DNA of 37,760 nucleotides from the NCBI GenBank assembly GCA_016844745.1, contig JAERMQ010000058.1, positions 1 through 37,760 on the forward strand, given 5' to 3'. The DNA is from Ignavibacteria bacterium (GTDB lineage: Bacteria > Bacteroidota > Ignavibacteria > Kapaibacteriales > UBA2268). The notes beneath the pieces were generated by a model. The model was not told the origin of the DNA, did not search any database, and saw only the letters and a list, made by a program, of their open reading frames with translations. Of the stretch, positions 34,547-37,760 are shown piece after piece (within the stretch, counting starts at the first letter, position 1; every line of letters starts with the position of its first letter). The translations under genes and the position numbers were made by a program.

Positions 34547-34693
34547 TTACTGTTCTATCCTTTTTAATCCCTCCTTCTTCATTTCGATTGCCATTGCCCT
34601 TTGGTAAATAACTTCCTGGAAGCCATTTCCTAATGTTGAATGAATTCTCATAGCACAGCCGATAATTCTATGGGTTAATTTTTCAAATTTCAT
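34547..34693 (-). pseudogene. Truncated GxxExxY family gene
   Basis: A 48-codon reading frame starting MKFEKLTHRIIGCAMRIHST and continuing LGNGFQEVIYQRAMAIEMKK to a TAA. This is the N-terminal third of the GxxExxY protein family (PF13366, PD-(D/E)xK-like fold), with the GFQEVIY motif intact. Full members are about 120-130 aa; the nuclease-like C-terminal part with its own strands is missing, and the downstream sequence in all three frames does not resume it. The rest has been lost by deletion or replacement. A family A element remnant lies 50 bases upstream, which may be linked to the damage. Confidence 0.75.
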
Positions 34694-34740
34694 ATTTCAC
34701 TTTCTATATATATCATCCTACAATCATTTCATCATAAAAA

Positions 34741-34871
34741 TCCTAATTCAGGTGGGTTCTAAAAATTCAATTTAGGCTGTCATTCTGAGCGAAGCGAAGA
34801 ATCTATCTTGTTGATTTTAAAGAAAACTGGATTCTTCGCTTCGCCCCCTTCAGAAAATTATTCCTAATTCA
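34741..34871. mobile_element. Truncated family A element (copy A3) between 10-bp direct repeats
   Basis: From 34751 the sequence matches the left part of A1 (aggtgggttctaaaaattc, then the type H left arm and loop) but breaks off within the right arm at about 34844, replaced by ccccttcagaaaattat. The whole is bounded by the direct repeats tcctaattca at 34741-34750 and 34862-34871. The right terminal inverted repeat is missing, so this copy is not mobile by itself. Confidence 0.8.
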
Positions 34872-34957
34872 AACAATTTTTTTTTATTTTTAGTTTGGAC
34901 TAAATAAAAATTTAGCTTATATTGCAATTGTTAAAATTTACATTTTCTGGGGAAGTT

Positions 34958-35515
34958 ATGGAATTTAAATTTAATTTATTGCAACATCCATTTTATCAGG
35001 CTTGGAGTGATGGTAACGTATCGCCACGCAGTTTAGCTTCATATTCCGATGCATATATGGCATTTATAGAAGGAATGCCGGTATTCTGGAATAAAATCGT
35101 CGAAGGACTCAATGCTCAATCTCCTTTTTCTGATAAAATAATAAAGGAAGAGCAATATCATATCGAACTTTGGAAAAAGTGGTCTGCCAAATTAACAACC
35201 GAATACGAAAGAGTATCATTGGATGATATAGTAGCAAGGTTCAATGAAATGACGCCTTCCGAACTACTTGGCGCAATTCACTCATTCGAAATGCAGCAGC
35301 CCGGTGTAGCTCAAACAAAAAAGGAAGGATTAATCAAATTTTACGGTTTCACCGAAGAAGAATTAGTCTATTTTGACGAACATCTGAATGAAGAACCTCA
35401 TATCAATTTCGGCAAATTCTTATTTGAGAAATATTCCAAAAAGAAAGAATTTATCAAAGGATTTCATGAAGGAGCCGAACTGATTTACCATAGTCTTGAT
35501 AGATTTGTTTGCTGA
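34958..35515 (+). CDS. CADD/PqqC-like (TenA/heme-oxygenase fold) protein
   Basis: 185 aa from the ATG at 34958, with ggggaag upstream; a longer frame from the TTG at 34922 adds nothing recognisable. The helical heme-oxygenase-like fold is suggested by LQHPFYQAWSDGNVSPRSLA, EEQYHIELWKKW, HSFEMQQPGVAQTKKEGLIK then FYGF, and FDEHLNEEPHINFGKF. Possible metal ligands are Glu64 or Glu65, His68, Glu111, His142, Glu145 or Glu146 and His148, as in the di-iron CADD group. CADD of Chlamydia makes p-aminobenzoate. The next genes are DAHP synthase and aroB, whose product line leads to chorismate, so a pABA-like role is attractive but is inference. Confidence 0.82.
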   Translation: MEFKFNLLQHPFYQAWSDGNVSPRSLASYSDAYMAFIEGMPVFWNKIVEGLNAQSPFSDKIIKEEQYHIELWKKWSAKLTTEYERVSLDDIVARFNEMTPSELLGAIHSFEMQQPGVAQTKKEGLIKFYGFTEEELVYFDEHLNEEPHINFGKFLFEKYSKKKEFIKGFHEGAELIYHSLDRFVC

Positions 35516-35585
35516 TTAGAGTAATCAAGAGTTTTTACACCAATTATTCTTGCGATATTAATTGTGAATAAATTCCATCAAAAAG

Positions 35586-35668
35586 TATGTCATTCTGAAA
35601 CTTGTTTCAGAATTCAGTTCCAGTGCGGTCTATGGAATCTGAAACAAGTTGTGAATGACTTTTATGCA
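35586..35668. repeat. Imperfect palindrome between convergent genes
   Basis: Left arm tatgtcattctgaaacttgt then ttcagaattcag; right arm atggaatctgaaacaagttg then tgaatgac. The arms pair with a few mismatches around a 22-nt centre. It starts with gtcattctga like the type H core but then differs (aacttgtttcag), so it is a relative rather than a copy. It lies between the CADD-like gene and the DAHP synthase gene and may stop both transcripts. Confidence 0.8.
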
Positions 35669-35713
35669 TTTTGAAAATTTTAAGAAGTTTCTATTTCTAA
35701 AAAATTGTTTTAA

Positions 35714-36514
35714 TTAGCTTTTACCAATTAATTCCGCCACCTGCTTCGGATGAATAGCCTGGAAGCCATCGCAAAGTGCATCACAAGGATTATCATGACA
35801 TTCCACAAGCAAACCATCCACACCAAGATTGATTGCCGCTTTTGATATTGGCAAAACAAAATTTGCATTTCCTGTTGCATGAGATGGGTCGAAAAATACC
35901 GGTAAATCGGTCATGCTGAGCAATTCCGGAATGCTTGCCAAATCGGGAGTGAAACGCATTTGAGAATCGGTTTGCTCGAAAGTCCTGATACCACGCAAAC
36001 ATAGTATTACATTCGGATTACCCTGCTCGGTAATATATTCGGCAGCTAATAATAATTCATTTAAGGTAGCGCTGTAGCTGCGTTTCAAAAGAACCGGTTT
36101 ATGGTCCAAAGCAGTTTTCTTACCAACATATTTTAACAAACCGTATGACATCATGCAGCGGCTGCCGATTTGTATTATATCAAATAAATCGTAGCAAGCA
36201 TCCAATTGATTTGGTTCCAGGATTTCCGATACGATTTTCATATTATATTTATCCGCAACTTTTCTCATAATTTCCAAACCTTCTGCTCCCAGCCCCTGAA
36301 AAGACTTTGGAGAGGTACGTGGTTTGAAGGCTCCGCCGCGAAGGAATTTTATATTTAATTGAGATAACTCTCCTGCAATGCTTTCCATCTGCTCTTCGGA
36401 TTCAACCGTACATGGTCCGGCTATGATAAGCGGTCCTTCCCTTGAAGTTATTTCATCGCTTATTCCAATTATTTTTTGGTAAATCGAGCTTAGCTTATTA
36501 TTTTTAAACTTCAT
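35714..36514 (-). CDS. aroF: 3-deoxy-7-phosphoheptulonate (DAHP) synthase, type I-beta
   Basis: 266 aa, the short KDO8P-synthase-like class of DAHP synthase without an N-terminal regulatory domain. Clear motifs are IAGPCTVESEEQM, GGAFKPRTSPKSFQG (KPRTSP is the DAHP-synthase form), LLKRSYSATLNELLLAAEY, LRGIRTFE and FFDPSHATG, which hold phosphoenolpyruvate, erythrose-4-phosphate and the metal. It condenses these two into DAHP, the first step of the shikimate pathway. It diverges from aroB with only 68 bases between the starts, so the first two pathway steps share a promoter region. No ACT or chorismate-mutase domain is attached; feedback control is not evident. Confidence 0.95.
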   Translation of the reverse strand: MKFKNNKLSSIYQKIIGISDEITSREGPLIIAGPCTVESEEQMESIAGELSQLNIKFLRGGAFKPRTSPKSFQGLGAEGLEIMRKVADKYNMKIVSEILEPNQLDACYDLFDIIQIGSRCMMSYGLLKYVGKKTALDHKPVLLKRSYSATLNELLLAAEYITEQGNPNVILCLRGIRTFEQTDSQMRFTPDLASIPELLSMTDLPVFFDPSHATGNANFVLPISKAAINLGVDGLLVECHDNPCDALCDGFQAIHPKQVAELIGKS

Positions 36515-36582
36515 TTTATATTAAGAATTTATATTTCATTTAAATATGAACAAACAATTTAATAAAATTTATTGAAATAGAT

Positions 36583-37677
36583 GTGAAAACGTTTGATTTA
36601 TTGTACTCAAATTCAGCCACGAGAACCGTTATTGGTGGTAATATTAATGATTTGCAGAAATTTGTTCCATATCTTTCGAAAAAAGAAAATTGTTTTGCTG
36701 TTGTTGATGAAAATGTAAACCGACTCTATCCTGAAATTCTGCCGGGTATAGTTAAAATTATTTTATCATCCGGTGAGAAATCGAAAAATCTTTCAACCAT
36801 TGAGCAATTATATAGTCTTTTTCTGGATATGGGAGTTGTTCGCAGTTCGCTTATCATTGGCATTGGCGGAGGAGTAGCACTCGATATTGTAGGTTATGCT
36901 GCTGCGACATATTATCGCGGAATTCGATGTGGTTTTATTGCAACTACTTTGTTAGCGCAGGTGGATGCAGCCTTCGGAGGTAAAAACGGTATAAATTATG
37001 ACAAATACAAAAACATCATTGGCTCTATTCATCAACCTGAATTCGTTTTATGCGATTTCAAATTTCTCGAAACCTTGCCTGAACAGGAACTTAAGAACGG
37101 GTTTGCGGAAATTATTAAATCATCTCTCATCGGAAATGCCAAATTATTTGACTTTTTAATTAACAATTCCGAATATTTATTACAGCTTGACAAGATAGTT
37201 CTGGAGCGGGTAGTAGAGGATTGCATTAAAATTAAAACAGATATAGTAAAACAAGATGAAAACGAAAAGGGAATACGAAAAATATTGAATTTCGGGCATA
37301 CTATTGGACATGCAATTGAGGCGGAATATAAGCTACCACATGGTCAGGCTATTTTACATGGAATGGAATTTGCAATATGGGTTTCAATGCAAATAGGAAT
37401 GTTGCAAGCCGATGAATACTCAATTATAAACGAATTAATATTAAAATTTAAACAAAAAATCAAAAATAAATTTGAACCCAAAAAAATATTAAACAATATT
37501 TTGAAGGATAAGAAAAAATCAGAAGATAAAATTGATTTTATTTTATTAGAAAAAATCGGCAAGCCGCTAATAATGCCTATTTCGATTAATGATTTGAAAG
37601 AATATCTTAATCAATGGTCAATGGTCAATGGTCAATGGTCAATGGTCAATGGTCAATGGTCAATGGTTAATGGTTAA
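36583..37677 (+). CDS. aroB: 3-dehydroquinate synthase
   Basis: 364 aa. The start is a GTG at 36583, since an ATG at 36581 is out of frame. Domain signs are SSGEKSKNLSTIEQLY, the nucleotide loop GIGGGVALDIVGYAAATYYR, TLLAQVDAAFGGKNGINY, GFAEIIKSSLI and the zinc-ligand helix NFGHTIGHAIEAE and LPHGQAILHGME. The enzyme converts DAHP to 3-dehydroquinate using NAD and zinc, step two of the shikimate pathway. The last ~18 residues (QWSMVNG repeated) come from a 7-bp tandem repeat running past the stop (37611-37694), so the true ancestral C-terminus is near LKEYLNQ. It diverges from the DAHP synthase gene. Confidence 0.94.
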   Translation: MKTFDLLYSNSATRTVIGGNINDLQKFVPYLSKKENCFAVVDENVNRLYPEILPGIVKIILSSGEKSKNLSTIEQLYSLFLDMGVVRSSLIIGIGGGVALDIVGYAAATYYRGIRCGFIATTLLAQVDAAFGGKNGINYDKYKNIIGSIHQPEFVLCDFKFLETLPEQELKNGFAEIIKSSLIGNAKLFDFLINNSEYLLQLDKIVLERVVEDCIKIKTDIVKQDENEKGIRKILNFGHTIGHAIEAEYKLPHGQAILHGMEFAIWVSMQIGMLQADEYSIINELILKFKQKIKNKFEPKKILNNILKDKKKSEDKIDFILLEKIGKPLIMPISINDLKEYLNQWSMVNGQWSMVNGQWSMVNG

Positions 37678-37694
37678 TGGTTAATGGTTAATGG
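37611..37694 (+). repeat. 12-copy heptanucleotide tandem repeat across the aroB 3' end
   Basis: Eight copies of tcaatgg followed by four copies of ttaatgg, 84 bp without interruption. The aroB stop falls in the second ttaatgg unit. Because seven is not a multiple of three, each gain or loss of a unit shifts the frame of the last residues and changes where translation stops. Confidence 0.96.
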
Positions 37695-37760
37695 TCTGTC
37701 CTGACCTAAAATAGGTTGACTAATTTAAATAAACAATGTACTTTGATATAGTCTCTTTTT
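37695..37760. other. Window tail, possible IS end
   Basis: The segment has no gene. It includes tgtcctgacctaaaataggt, around the palindrome acctaaaataggt (37704-37716). The form resembles the terminal sequence of some Bacteroidota insertion sequences, as I recall it, and it lies next to the tandem repeat. The window ends too soon to test this. Confidence 0.25.

Overview
The window looks like a chromosome fragment of an AT-rich, uncultivated-type member of the Bacteroidota/Chlorobiota (FCB) lineage, perhaps near Kapabacteria or Ignavibacteria. The evidence is four secreted proteins ending in type IX secretion (T9SS) type A sorting domains (at 380, 2788, 17668 and 20660), three FISUMP-domain lipoproteins, and housekeeping genes typical of the group (rpsP, ffh, hrcA, coaE, typA, a DAHP synthase and aroB). 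The phylum-level call is inference from gene content; no rRNA is present. The only RNA gene is a tRNA-Leu(UAA).

Layout. 0.4-4.0 kb: a secreted subtilisin and a secreted Asp-box protein, both T9SS cargo, in one transcription unit. 4.1-5.9 kb: rpsP and ffh on the minus strand, convergent with the previous unit at a shared terminator. 6.1-9.9 kb: an unknown protein and a very large TPR protein whose upstream region, and perhaps start codon, comes from a palindromic repeat. 10.1-15.5 kb: an accessory region. It holds a toxin-antitoxin locus whose toxin is split by a 119-bp-class miniature element, a DNA methyltransferase fused to an Mrr-like nuclease domain, an AbiGi-like protein, a second adenine/cytosine methyltransferase with an altered catalytic motif, and a Y1 (HUH) transposase flanked by its probable REP-like repeat units. 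15.5-23.0 kb: minus-strand genes for an SDR dehydrogenase, HrcA, a secreted M1 peptidase overlapping coaE, and an FG-GAP/UnbV secreted protein. 23.3-28.2 kb: tRNA-Leu, a retropepsin-like protein, three tandem FISUMP lipoproteins and a GloVer-repeat protein with an IPTL-CTERM-like tail. 28.6-37.7 kb: typA, a VOC/DUF1801 pair, an OYE-type flavoenzyme, a truncated GxxExxY gene, a CADD/PqqC-like protein, DAHP synthase and aroB.

The most distinctive property is the density of small non-coding palindromic elements. One hairpin core (the 'cattctga-cgaag-gaagaatcc' type) recurs inside at least three different outer inverted-repeat frames. One copy cleanly interrupts a toxin gene with a target-site duplication, so the element is or was mobile although it encodes nothing. 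A second REP-like family with a period of about 52-53 bp surrounds the Y1 transposase, and a diverged relative of it lies at 30.6 kb. The candidate new biology is therefore (i) this modular MITE/REP population and its transposase, and (ii) the small defence island that sits among the repeats.
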